Assembly (NCBI RefSeq): GCF_902859765.1
Contig: NZ_CADIJV010000010.1
Span: 1-64,000 of the forward strand
Length of the DNA: 64,000 nucleotides
Source of the DNA: Achromobacter pulmonis
Lineage (GTDB): Bacteria; Pseudomonadota; Gammaproteobacteria; Burkholderiales; Burkholderiaceae_B
Reading direction: 5' to 3'
Below are positions 30,673 through 39,800 of the stretch, piece after piece (positions within the stretch are counted from its first letter, which is position 1; every line of letters starts with the position of its first letter). The translations under genes were made by a program, and so were the position numbers. The notes beneath the pieces are model-generated. The model worked only from the letters and a program-made list of their open reading frames with translations. It did no database searches and was not told the DNA's origin.

Positions 30673-30723
30673 GTTTACTCCCAGTAGTTGTTGGTGGAAT
30701 TAAGGCTGTGCCTCAAACCATAA

Positions 30724-30760
30724 ATTCTACGCTATGGATTATCGTTGTCTAATTGATAAT
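30724..30760 (-). promoter_or_regulatory. ahpC: ahpC promoter with an overlapping inverted repeat
   Basis: On the minus strand, -35 TAGACA (30746-30751) and -10 TAGAAT (30724-30729) are 16 bp apart, each a 5/6 match to consensus. A perfect repeat ATTATC-N11-GATAAT (30738-30760) covers the -35. The T-N11-A geometry is that of LysR-type regulators such as OxyR, a known activator of ahpC in other bacteria. Which regulator binds is inferred. Confidence 0.45.
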
Positions 30761-32126
30761 TCCTAAACTTCGCTTTGGGCAACTCTATGCGGGCGGTCAG
30801 GCCGCCGCCCTCGCGCGGCAGCATGCGCAGGGCGCCGCCGACATGCTTGAGCAGGCGCTCGACGATGGCCAGGCCCAGGCCGGCGCCGCTGACGCCGGTG
30901 CGCGCGGCCTCGCCGCGCGAGAAGGGCCGCAGCAGCCGGTCGACGTCCTCGGGGGCGATGCCGGGGCCGCGGTCGGACACCTCGATGATGATCATGCCGC
31001 CCTCGGCTTGCAATGTCATGACCAGGTGGGCCATGCCATCGGGCGAGCGGCCATAGCGGCGCGCGTTCTCGATCAGGTTGCTGACGATGCGCTTGAGGTC
31101 CAGCGCCGTGATGCGCGCGCGCAGGCCTGGCTCGAGCGTGGCTTCCAGTTCGCCGCCGAGTGACGAGGTATGGCTGCGCTCGCGTTCATACAGTTCGGCC
31201 AGCACCGCGGAGATGTCGGTCGCCAGTTGCGGCAGGGTGCCGGCGGGGCGGGCGTACTCCATCAATTGGCCGATGCTGTGGTCGATCTGGCCCAGATCTT
31301 CGTCGATGGCCTGGCGCGCGTCCTCGGATACGCCGCTCAGCTCGATTTCCAGGCGCATGCGCGCCAGCGGCGTGCGCAGGTCGTGGGAAATGCCCGCCAA
31401 CATCAGTTCGCGGTCGGCTTCGGCCTGCCGCAGGTCCTTGGCCATGCGGTTGAAGGAGGCGTTCAGGTCGCGGATTTCCAGCGGCCCCTGCTCGGGCAGG
31501 GCCGCCGGGGTCTCGCCGCGCGACAGCACCTGGGCGGCCCGCGCCAGGCGCGACAGCGGCCGGTTGACGAAGCCGACGCTGACCGCCGCGCCCACCAGGG
31601 ACAGCAGCAGCGCCGTGGCGCCCCATCCCAGCCATTCGATGCCGCCCGTCAGCCCGATTTGCTCGCGCTCGAACACCAGCCAATATAGGTCTTTCTCGAT
31701 CTGGAAACTCACCCAGAAGCCGGGCACCTGATTCACGCCCCAGGCGATCTGGGTTTCCGGGCCGAAGCGCGTGCGGATGTGCTGGGCCACGCGCTGCCAG
31801 TAATCGTCGTCGGGCAGGGCTTCGGCAAAGTCGGTGACCTCGCGCGGATAGACCTGGATGCCTTCGTTGGTGGCCAGGTCGAGCAGCAGCTTGCTGCGTT
31901 CGTCGTTGTGGGAATAGATCAGCGCGGTGCGCGTGATATTGACGGCCGTGATCACCCGCTGCGCCATCTGGTTGGCGCGCGGTCCCAGCTCCATGCTGAA
32001 GAAGACTTGTAGCCACGCCCCCAGGCTGACCAGCATCAGGGCAGCCAGCAGCAGGAACGTACGGCCGAACAAGCCGAGCCGCAGACGTGACGTCAGGTTC
32101 CTGAAGGTTTTGCGCAAGCGGGGCAC
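30732..32126 (-). CDS. risS: Sensor histidine kinase RisS (EnvZ family)
   Basis: 464-residue inner-membrane kinase partnered with RisA. Transmembrane helices at about 23-43 and 165-187 enclose a periplasmic sensor domain of ~120 residues. HAMP (about 188-240), HisKA with GISHDLRTPLARM (phosphorylated H248), then the ATPase domain with NLIENARRYG, DRGPGIAPED and GAGLGLAIV follow. I chose GTG 32126, which has AGGAG 9 nt upstream and lies 35 bp after the risA stop. An ATG at 32183 would start inside risA and add 19 residues. The gene is intact, in contrast to Bordetella pertussis, where risS is reported as a pseudogene. Confidence 0.9.
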   Translation of the reverse strand: MPRLRKTFRNLTSRLRLGLFGRTFLLLAALMLVSLGAWLQVFFSMELGPRANQMAQRVITAVNITRTALIYSHNDERSKLLLDLATNEGIQVYPREVTDFAEALPDDDYWQRVAQHIRTRFGPETQIAWGVNQVPGFWVSFQIEKDLYWLVFEREQIGLTGGIEWLGWGATALLLSLVGAAVSVGFVNRPLSRLARAAQVLSRGETPAALPEQGPLEIRDLNASFNRMAKDLRQAEADRELMLAGISHDLRTPLARMRLEIELSGVSEDARQAIDEDLGQIDHSIGQLMEYARPAGTLPQLATDISAVLAELYERERSHTSSLGGELEATLEPGLRARITALDLKRIVSNLIENARRYGRSPDGMAHLVMTLQAEGGMIIIEVSDRGPGIAPEDVDRLLRPFSRGEAARTGVSGAGLGLAIVERLLKHVGGALRMLPREGGGLTARIELPKAKFRNYQLDNDNP

Positions 32127-32160
32127 GAGGCTGCGCTCCTGCCCGGGGCGGGCGTATCGA

Positions 32161-32895
32161 TCAACTGCCACCGTCCGGCACAAACACGTATCCGAGGCCC
32201 CAGACGGTCTGGATGAATACGGGCTTGGACGGGTTCGGCTCGATCAGCTTGCGCAGGCGCGAAATCTGTACGTCGAGGCTGCGGTCGAAGGCTTCGTATT
32301 CGCGGCCGCGGGCCAGCTCCATGAGCTTGTCGCGCGACAGGGGAATCTTCGGATGGCGCGCAAACACCTTGAGCACGGAGAATTCGCCGGTCGTGATCGG
32401 CACCTGCTCGCCATTGCGGGTGAGGGTGCGGGTCGACAGGTTCAGCACGTAGGGGCCGAAGGCGATCGATTCGTTTTCCTGGCTGGGGGCGCCGGGATGT
32501 TCCTCGGTGCCGCGGCGGCGCAGGATCGCATTGATCCGGGCCAGCAGCTCACGGGGATTGAACGGCTTGGACAGGTAGTCGTCCGCGCCCATCTCGAGGC
32601 CGACGATGCGGTCGATCTCTTCCGCCTTGGCCGTCAGCATGATGATGGGGGTATTGTCGTGGCCACCGCGCAGCCGGCGACAGATGGACAGGCCATCCTC
32701 GCCGGGCAGCATCAGATCCAGCACGAGCAGGTCGAAATGCTCCCGTTGCCAGAGTTTGCCCATCTCTTTGGCGTCTTCGGCGACGAAAACGTTGAATCCC
32801 TGCTCGGACAGATACCGGCGCAGCAGATCGCGCAAGCGCGGATCATCGTCGACGACGAGGATTTTTCGGGTGGGGGTGGTGTTTTGCGTATTCAT
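32161..32895 (-). CDS. risA: Response regulator RisA (OmpR family)
   Basis: 244-residue transcription factor. The receiver domain has the acidic pair D17/D18, phosphoacceptor D60, T88 and K110. The C-terminal winged helix ends RLRKLIEPNPSKPVFIQTVWGLGYVF (in part). In Bordetella RisA (D60) controls virulence-repressed and osmotic genes. Upstream of the operon, 131 bp separate it from the divergent tsaB-rimI gene; the minus strand there has a weak TAATAT -10 candidate. Confidence 0.94.
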   Translation of the reverse strand: MNTQNTTPTRKILVVDDDPRLRDLLRRYLSEQGFNVFVAEDAKEMGKLWQREHFDLLVLDLMLPGEDGLSICRRLRGGHDNTPIIMLTAKAEEIDRIVGLEMGADDYLSKPFNPRELLARINAILRRRGTEEHPGAPSQENESIAFGPYVLNLSTRTLTRNGEQVPITTGEFSVLKVFARHPKIPLSRDKLMELARGREYEAFDRSLDVQISRLRKLIEPNPSKPVFIQTVWGLGYVFVPDGGS

Positions 32896-33012
32896 GGCCG
32901 GAAATGTAACAGTGACAAGAACCAGCGGCTAGTGGGCGTTCACAAGATATTACACATTGCGAACCATGGTTGAAATCCCCCTTACATACGGGGGAACCGC
33001 CCCGGTATTTCG

Positions 33013-33018
33013 TACAAT
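33013..33018 (+). promoter_or_regulatory. -10-like TACAAT just before tsaB-rimI
   Basis: TACAAT ends 8 nt before the ATG at 33027. If it is the -10 element, transcription would begin almost at the start codon, giving a leaderless or near-leaderless mRNA. No Shine-Dalgarno sequence is seen before this ATG, which is consistent. Confidence 0.35.
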
Positions 33019-33026
33019 CTGCACCT

Positions 33027-34298
33027 ATGGAACTAAACCTGCTGGCTCTGGAAACCTCTTCGTCGCGGTGCGGCGTGGCCCTTTTGCGCGCCTCGGGCGG
33101 CCGGCTGGAGGTCGCGGTGCGCGAGCACGAGGGCTCCCAGGAGCACGCGGAACGTCTTTTGCCCATGGCCAACGAATTGCTGGCGCAGGCCGGGCTGGCG
33201 CCGGACGCCTTGCAGGCGGTGGCGTTCGGCCAGGGGCCGGGCGGCTTCACCGGGCTGCGGGTGGCCTGCGGCGTGGCCCAGGGCATGGCCATGGGCCTGG
33301 GGATCCCGGTATTGCCGGTGGTGTCGCACCAAGCCGTGGCGGCCCAGGCGGAAGGCTCGCCGGCGCAGGCCATCGTGGTGGCACTGGACGCTCGCATGAA
33401 TGAAGTCTACCTGGCGGTTTATCGCCCGGACGTCGACGCCGCGGGTGAGCCCGCCTGGGACACGCTGCAGGCGCCCCTGCTGATCGCGGCGGACGAGGTG
33501 GTGGCCTGGACGGCGCATCATCTGCCGGCCTGGTCACGGGCCGCCGGCCGGCCACTGACGCCATTGCTGGCGGGCGACGCCTGGGACGCCTATGCCGCCC
33601 AGATGCCGGTTCCGGCCGGGTGGCGCCGCGCCAGCGCGGCCCTGCGGCCCGAGGCCGCCAGTGTGGCGCGCCTGGCCAGCCAGGCCTGGCTGCGTGGCCA
33701 GGCCCTGCCGCCGGAGCAGGCCGCGCCGCTTTATGTGCGCGACAAGGTCGCGTTCACGACCGCTGAACGCCTGCGCGGGGAGGGGGGCAATCCCAAGGCG
33801 CAATCGACGCTGGCGCCCGTGGCGCCGCAGGGGTTGACCGATGCCGACCTGGACGAGGTGGTGGCCCTGGAGGCCAACGTCCAGTCCTTCCCCTGGACCC
33901 GCGGCAATTTCGCCGACGCGCTGGCGGCCGGCTATGGCGCCTGGACATTACGCCGCGATGGCCGGCTGGCGGGATTCTGTATCTTGATGTTCGCGCCCGA
34001 CGTGGCCCACCTGCTGGTGATCGCCGTGGCGCGCGACCTGCACCGCCAGGGCCTGGGCAGCATTTTGCTGGATTGGTGCGAGCAGCAGGCGCGCGAGCGC
34101 AGCCTGGACGGCGTGTTGCTCGAGGTGCGGCCTTCCAATACGGCCGCGGTCGAGTTCTACAAGGCCCGTGGCTATTTGCAGATCGGCCTGCGGCGCGGTT
34201 ATTACCCGGCCGAGCGGGGCGGGCGCGAGGATGCGCTGGTGATGCAGAAGCGCCTGGACGGACCCGTCGCAGCCGCGTCTCAGGGGGCGGCAGCGTGA
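33027..34298 (+). CDS. tsaB: TsaB-RimI fusion: tRNA t6A synthesis subunit joined to a ribosomal-protein acetyltransferase
   Basis: 423 residues combining two proteins normally encoded by adjacent genes. Residues 1-~240 are TsaB, the ASKHA-fold partner of TsaD in making threonylcarbamoyl-A37 of tRNA (LALETSSSRCGVAL, FGQGPGGFTGLRVACGVAQGMA, DARMNEVYLAVY). A linker of ~25 residues follows. Residues ~270-411 are a GNAT domain of RimI type, which acetylates the N-terminal alanine of ribosomal protein S18: FPWTRGNF (288-295), acetyl-CoA loop RQGLGS (340-345), E366 in LLEVRPSN and FYKARGY. ATG 33027 is chosen over an in-frame TTG at 32970. The stop overlaps the udg start (GTGA). Confidence 0.92.
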   Translation: MELNLLALETSSSRCGVALLRASGGRLEVAVREHEGSQEHAERLLPMANELLAQAGLAPDALQAVAFGQGPGGFTGLRVACGVAQGMAMGLGIPVLPVVSHQAVAAQAEGSPAQAIVVALDARMNEVYLAVYRPDVDAAGEPAWDTLQAPLLIAADEVVAWTAHHLPAWSRAAGRPLTPLLAGDAWDAYAAQMPVPAGWRRASAALRPEAASVARLASQAWLRGQALPPEQAAPLYVRDKVAFTTAERLRGEGGNPKAQSTLAPVAPQGLTDADLDEVVALEANVQSFPWTRGNFADALAAGYGAWTLRRDGRLAGFCILMFAPDVAHLLVIAVARDLHRQGLGSILLDWCEQQARERSLDGVLLEVRPSNTAAVEFYKARGYLQIGLRRGYYPAERGGREDALVMQKRLDGPVAAASQGAAA

Positions 34299-35188
34299 CG
34301 GCGCCGCATTCCACGCCGGCTTCGGCCGCGCCGCGCGTCAATCCGCTGCAGCGCCTGTGGCTGCGCGAGCTGGGCATGGAGCGCCTGTGGCTGCGGCCGG
34401 CCCCCCCGGCGGTCGCCGCGCCGGCGCCGCAAGTGCCTGTCCTGAAACAGGATTTTTCGACGCCGCCGGCCGCGGCGGCGCCGGTGCCGGACGCCGTGCC
34501 GGCGCCGACCGACACGCTCCGTCCGGCGGGCCCTGGCCTGCGCAACGGTCCTCCCCCCAAGCCGGCGCCCAAGGCCGAGGCCGCCGTGGAGGCCGCCCCT
34601 GCGCCGATGCCGGTGGCCATGGCGGTCAAGCACGCCAACCTCGACGAATTGCGCGAGCAGGTGGTGGCCTGCACCGCCTGCGGCCTGTGCGGCGGTCGCC
34701 GCCACGCCGTGTTCGGCCATGGCGGCCAGCCCACGCGCTGGTTGGTGGTGGGCGAGGCGCCGGGAGAACAGGAGGACCGGCAGGGCCAGCCCTTCGTTGG
34801 CCGTTCCGGCCAGTTGCTCGATGCGATGCTGTCGGCCGTGGGCATGAGCCGCGAGCGCGACGTGTTCATCGCCAACGTGATCAAGTGCCGGCCGCCCGGC
34901 AACCGCAATCCCAAACCCGAGGAAATCGCCGCCTGCAGTCCCTACCTGATGCGCCAGATCGCGTTGCTCAAGCCGGAGCGCATCCTGGTGCTGGGCCGGT
35001 TCGCGGCCCAGACACTGCTGGGCACCGATGCCACCATTGGCAGCCTGCGCGGCCGCGTGCACCAGATGAAGACGGACGAGGGACGCGAGATTCCGGTGAT
35101 CGTGAGCTATCACCCGGCTTATCTGTTGCGCAGCCCGGCGGAAAAGGCGCGTGCCTGGCAAGACCTGAAGCTGGCCGCGCGGGTATGA
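34295..35188 (+). CDS. Family 4 uracil-DNA glycosylase (Fe-S type)
   Basis: 297-residue enzyme that removes uracil from DNA. The four [4Fe-4S] cysteines of the family are present: C126, C129, C198 and C214. Catalytic motifs are GEAPGEQEDRQGQPFVGRSG (153-172), NVIKCRPPGNRNP (194-206) and the C-terminal YHPAYLLR. The first ~110 residues hold a short amphipathic segment (NPLQRLWLRELGMERLWLRP, 16-35) and a long Pro/Ala-rich linker, an extension typical of Burkholderiales members. GTG 34295 overlaps the rimI stop and has a G-rich ribosome-binding site. Confidence 0.92.
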   Translation: MTAPHSTPASAAPRVNPLQRLWLRELGMERLWLRPAPPAVAAPAPQVPVLKQDFSTPPAAAAPVPDAVPAPTDTLRPAGPGLRNGPPPKPAPKAEAAVEAAPAPMPVAMAVKHANLDELREQVVACTACGLCGGRRHAVFGHGGQPTRWLVVGEAPGEQEDRQGQPFVGRSGQLLDAMLSAVGMSRERDVFIANVIKCRPPGNRNPKPEEIAACSPYLMRQIALLKPERILVLGRFAAQTLLGTDATIGSLRGRVHQMKTDEGREIPVIVSYHPAYLLRSPAEKARAWQDLKLAARV

Positions 35189-35211
35189 AAAGGCCCGCCG
35201 GGTGGCGGGCC
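35188..35211 (-). terminator. Rho-independent terminator of lplT
   Basis: Stem GGCCCGCC / GGCGGGCC (35192-35199, 35204-35211). On the minus strand it is followed by TTTT. It touches the last base of the convergent glycosylase gene. Confidence 0.65.
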
Positions 35212-35238
35212 TGGGCATTGCCGGACGGCGAGACGCCT

Positions 35239-36555
35239 TCAGTGCGGGGTTGAATCCAGCGCGTGACCGTGGCCTTCCTGGCCAATCTGATCATGCAGCT
35301 CGGGGTTGTCGGCCAGGTTGCGCTTGCTCCAGCGCATGAACACCACCATCAGCACGGCCACCACGGTGCCGAAGATCACGATGATGATGTTGATGGGCAG
35401 TTGCAGCCACAGCAGCAGCGTGTACATGGCCACCATCAGCAGGATGTTGAGCTGCTCGTTGAAATTCTGCACGGCGATCGAATGGCCGGCCGACAGCAGC
35501 ACGTGGCCGCGGTGCTGCAGCAGCGCATTCATGGGCACCACGAAGAAGCCTGCCAGCCCGCCGGTGATCAGCAACAGCAGGTAGACGCTCCAGGGCGAAT
35601 AGACCATGGGCATCAGCAGCACCACCAGGCCCATGGCGGCGCCGACCGGCAGCACCGACAGCGCGCGGCGCAGCGGGATGCGGCCAGCCAGGATCGACCC
35701 CACCACGGTGCCCAGGGCGGCCACGCCCATCAGCATCGAGGCCTTGTCCAGTTGGTAGCCCAGGTGGCTGCGGCCCCATTCGATGACGATCAGTTGCAGC
35801 GTCGCGCCGGCGCCCCAGAACAGGGTGGTGACGGCCAGGGAGATCTGGCCCAGCTTGTCCTTCCAGAGCACGCGGACGTAGCCCCAGAAGGTGCGCACCA
35901 GCTTGACCGGGTTCTTCTGCTGCGGCGGATAGCGCACGTGGGTGTGCGGGATCAGCAGGTTGCACAGCGCCGCCAGCAGGTAGACGAAGGCGATCACCAG
36001 GATGGCGGCCTCGGCTGGCGTATGCACCAGCTTGCCGATGAAGGAATGTTGCAGCAGCGCGGTCGAGACCGTGGTGGAGATCAGCAGTCCGCCCAGCACC
36101 GTGCCCAGGATGATGGAGAAGACGGTCAGGCCCTCGATCCAGCTGTTGCCTTTGACCAGCATGGTGGGGGGCAGCATTTCCGTGACGATGCCGTACTTGG
36201 CCGGCGAGTAGGCCGCCGCGCCGATGCCCACCACGCCGTAGGCGGCGCAGACCAGGTAGGTCTGGTACTGCGAGGCGATGCCGAGGCTCGCATAGGAGAA
36301 CATCAGCAGGCAGCCGGCGACTTTCAGGGCGTTGGTCGAGAACATCACGCGGCCCTTGGGATAGGAGTCGGCGATGGCGCCGACGAAAGCCGCCAGCACC
36401 ACGTACGCCAGGGCGAAGGACCATTTCATGATCGGGGCCAGCCAGTCGGGGCCGTGCAGTTCCTGGATCAAGGCGATCGCCGCGATGAATAGCGCGTTGT
36501 CCGCCAATGACGAGAAGGCCTGCGCGGCCATGACCAGATAGAAACCTCGTTTCAA
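35239..36555 (-). CDS. lplT: Lysophospholipid transporter LplT
   Basis: 438-residue major-facilitator protein that flips lysophospholipids from the outer to the inner leaflet of the cytoplasmic membrane for re-acylation. The N terminus MKRGFYLVMAAQAFSSLADNALFIAA is the LplT signature (given in part above 20 residues: key part FSSLADNALF). About 12 hydrophobic helices. The acyltransferase Aas, fused or adjacent in many genomes, is not present here. Single gene with its own promoter and terminator. Confidence 0.88.
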   Translation of the reverse strand: MKRGFYLVMAAQAFSSLADNALFIAAIALIQELHGPDWLAPIMKWSFALAYVVLAAFVGAIADSYPKGRVMFSTNALKVAGCLLMFSYASLGIASQYQTYLVCAAYGVVGIGAAAYSPAKYGIVTEMLPPTMLVKGNSWIEGLTVFSIILGTVLGGLLISTTVSTALLQHSFIGKLVHTPAEAAILVIAFVYLLAALCNLLIPHTHVRYPPQQKNPVKLVRTFWGYVRVLWKDKLGQISLAVTTLFWGAGATLQLIVIEWGRSHLGYQLDKASMLMGVAALGTVVGSILAGRIPLRRALSVLPVGAAMGLVVLLMPMVYSPWSVYLLLLITGGLAGFFVVPMNALLQHRGHVLLSAGHSIAVQNFNEQLNILLMVAMYTLLLWLQLPINIIIVIFGTVVAVLMVVFMRWSKRNLADNPELHDQIGQEGHGHALDSTPH

Positions 36556-36868
36556 GAATGTCCCCGTACTTTGACCTGAGCCCGGTCGGTCTGCGTGAAA
36601 ATTATGCGTCTTGCGAAAAAGTGTCAGCGAGTATAGCCCGTGGCGCAGGTAGGGCTATTCAGCGTTTGCCCGTGGGTTGAGGCGTGTCATGCGGCCGGGG
36701 GGCTGGGACGGGGCCGCCTGCGGGCTTGACCGTTGTTCACGTTTGGGGACAGACTGCCTGCGGTATCATACGATCCATCCCCATGCCGGCCCTTCAGGGG
36801 CCGGTTTGCAATGTGTGCGGCAGGTCCGTTAACGCCTTTCGTTCAACCCACCCCGTCGTCATCGTACT
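36556..36868. other. Intergenic region between lplT and smc
   Basis: 313 bp between divergent genes, so it must hold both promoters. A hairpin CCGGCCC-TTCAG-GGGCCGG (36786-36804) followed by TTT lies 64 bp before the smc start and could be a leader structure. No coding region or RNA gene is recognised. Confidence 0.5.
36601..36627 (-). promoter_or_regulatory. lplT: Possible lplT promoter
   Basis: Minus strand CTGACA-N15-CATAAT, each hexamer a 5/6 match, about 45 bp upstream of the lplT ATG. Spacing is shorter than optimal. Confidence 0.35.
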
Positions 36869-39800
36869 GTGCGTCTCACTCAGCTCAAACTCGCCGGCTT
36901 CAAGTCCTTCGTCGACCCCACCGTGATTCCCGTGCCCAGCCAACTGGTGGGCGTGGTGGGGCCCAATGGCTGCGGCAAATCCAACATCATCGACGCGGTG
37001 CGCTGGGTGCTGGGCGAGGCCAAGGCTTCGGAGTTGCGCGGCGAGTCGATGCAGGACGTCATCTTCAACGGCTCGGGCAACCGCAAGCCGGCGGCCCGGG
37101 CGTCGGTCGAAATGGTGTTCGACAACAGCGAAGGCCGAGCCGCCGGGCAATGGAGCACCTACGCCGAGATCGCCGTGCGCCGCGTGCTGACGCGCGACGG
37201 CACCAGCAGCTATTTCGTCAACAACCAGCAGGTCCGCCGCCGCGACATCCACGACATCTTCCTGGGCACTGGCCTGGGCGCGCGCGGCTACGCCATCATC
37301 GGCCAGGGCATGATCAACCGGCTGATCGAGGCGCGCCCCGAGGAACTGCGGGTGTTCCTGGAAGAGGCCGCCGGCGTGTCGCGCTACAAGGAACGCCGCC
37401 GCGAAACCGAAAACCGCCTGTCCGACACGCGCGAGAACCTGACCCGGGTCGAAGACATCCTGCGCGAACTGAACAGCCAGCTGGAAAAGCTGGAGGCCCA
37501 GGCCGAGGTCGCCACGCGCTACCGCGAGCTGCAGGCCGACGGCGAAAAGAAGCAGCATGCGCTGTGGTTCCTGAAGGAAACCGGCGCGCGTGAAGAACGC
37601 GCCAGGAAGGCCCAGGAAATGGCCCAGGCCCAGAACGAGCTGGAAGCCGCCATCGCCGGCCTGCGGGCCGGCGAGGCCGCGCTCGAATCCCGGCGCCAGG
37701 CCCATTACGCCGCCAGCGATGCGGTCCATACCGCCCAGGGCGCGCTGTACGAGGCCAACGCCCAGGTCAGCCGCCTGGAGGCCGAGATCCGCCACGTGGT
37801 GGATTCGCGCAACCGCCTGCAGGCGCGCCGCGACCAGTTGCAGCAGCAGATCGCCGAATGGACCAGCCAGCGTGAACACTGCGCCGAGCAGATCGCGCAG
37901 GCCGAGGAAGACCTGGCCGCTGGCGCCGCCCGCACCGAAGAGGCGCGGGCCGCCGCCGAGGACGCCCAGGCCGCCTTGCCCGCTGTCGAACAACGCGTGC
38001 GCGAAGCTGCCTCCGGCCGCGACGAGATGCGCGCCGCGCTGGCCCGCGTGGAACAGAACCTGGCCCTGGTGGCCCAGACCCAACGCGATGCCGACCGCCA
38101 ACTGCAGGCCCTGGAGCAGCGCCGCGAGCGCCTGCAGCAGGAACTGCGCGAATTGCACAGCCCCGATCCGGTGCGCCTGGAACAACTGGCCGGCGACCGC
38201 GTCGCCGGCGAGGAGCAGCTCGAACAGGCCCAGGAAGAGCTGGCCGCCCTCGAGGGCAAGGTGCCGGAGGCCGACGCCGAGCGCAGCCGCGCCCAGGCGG
38301 CCGCCCAGACCGATGCGCAGAACCTCGCGCGTCTGGAGGCTCGCCTGTCGGCGCTGGTGAAGCTGCAAGAGGATGTGCAGAAGCAGGGCGCGCTGGAGCC
38401 GTGGCTGGCCAAGCACGAACTGGCCGGCCTGACGCGCCTGTGGCAGAAGCTGCACATCGAGCCCGGCTGGGAAACCGCGCTGGAAGCCGCCCTGCGCGAG
38501 CGCATGGCCTCGCTCGAGGTGCGCAGCCTGGACTGGGCCCGCGCCTTCTCCGACGATGCGCCGCCGGCCCGCCTGGCCTTCTACCAACTGCCGCCCGCGG
38601 CGCCCGCCCCGGCGGCGCCGGCCGGCCTGACGCCGCTGGCCAGCCTGCTGCGCATCACCGATCCGGACCTGCGCACGCTGCTTAACGAATGGCTGGGCGG
38701 CATCTATACCGCGACCGATCTGGCCCAGGCCCTGGCCACCCGCGCCAGCCTGCCCGCAGGCGCCGCCTGCGTGGTCAAGGCCGGCCACCTGGTGGATGCG
38801 CACAGCGTGCGTTTCTACGCGCCGGATTCCGAACAGGCCGGTCTGTTGGCGCGCCAGCAGGAAATCGAGAACCTGCAGCGCGAGATCAAGGCCCAGCAAC
38901 TGATCACGGATCAGGCCCGCGCCGCCGTGGCCCGCGCCGAAGTGGCCTGGCAGCAGGTGACCCAGGCGATCGCGCCGGCGCGCCAGCGGGTCGCCGAAGT
39001 GACCCGCCGGGTGCATGACATCCAACTCGAACATTCGCGCCTGCAGCAGCAGGCCGAGCAGTCCGGCCAGCACGCCGCGCGCCTGCGCCAGGATCTCGAA
39101 GAGATCTCGGCGCACGAGGAAGACCTGCGCGCCACCCGCGAAGAGGCCGAGGCCCGCTTCGAGGCGCTGGACGAGGAACTGGCCGAGCATCAATCGCGGT
39201 TCGCCGACGCCGAAATGGACGGCGAGACCCTGGCCGCCCAGGCCGAGGCCGCCCGCGCCCGCCTGCGCGAACTTGAGCGCGCCGCCCAGGAAGCCGAGTT
39301 CGCCGAGCGCGCGATCCAGGTCCGCATCACCGACCTGCAGCGCAACCAGCAGTTGGCGGCCGACCAGAGCCATCGCGGCAGCGTCGAACTCGAACAATTG
39401 TTGGCCGACCTGGTCGACCTGGACGCCTCCGCGTCCCAGGCCGGCCTGCAGGACGCGCTGGAAGTTCGCGCCGAGCGTGAAGACGCGCTGGCGCGCGCGC
39501 GCCAGGAGATGGAAAACCTGGCGGCGCTGCTGCGCGGCGCCGACGAAGACCGCCTGCAACAAGAGCGCACGCTCGAGCCGCGCCGCGCCCGCATCACCGA
39601 ATTGCAGTTGCAGGATCAGGCCGCGCGCCTGGCCGAGGAACAATTCACCGAGCAGCTCGATGCCCGCGAGGTCGACCGCGAGGCCCTGGCTCAGGATCTG
39701 GCCAATCAGCCCGACGAATGGCGCCGCGCCAACTGGCTGCAATCGGAAGTCACCCGCATCTCGCGCCAGATCGAGTCGCTCGGTTCGGTCAACCTGGCCG

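Noticed and set aside
36700-36868. Possible small RNA upstream of smc
   Set aside because: Only one hairpin and no promoter-terminator pair could be found.
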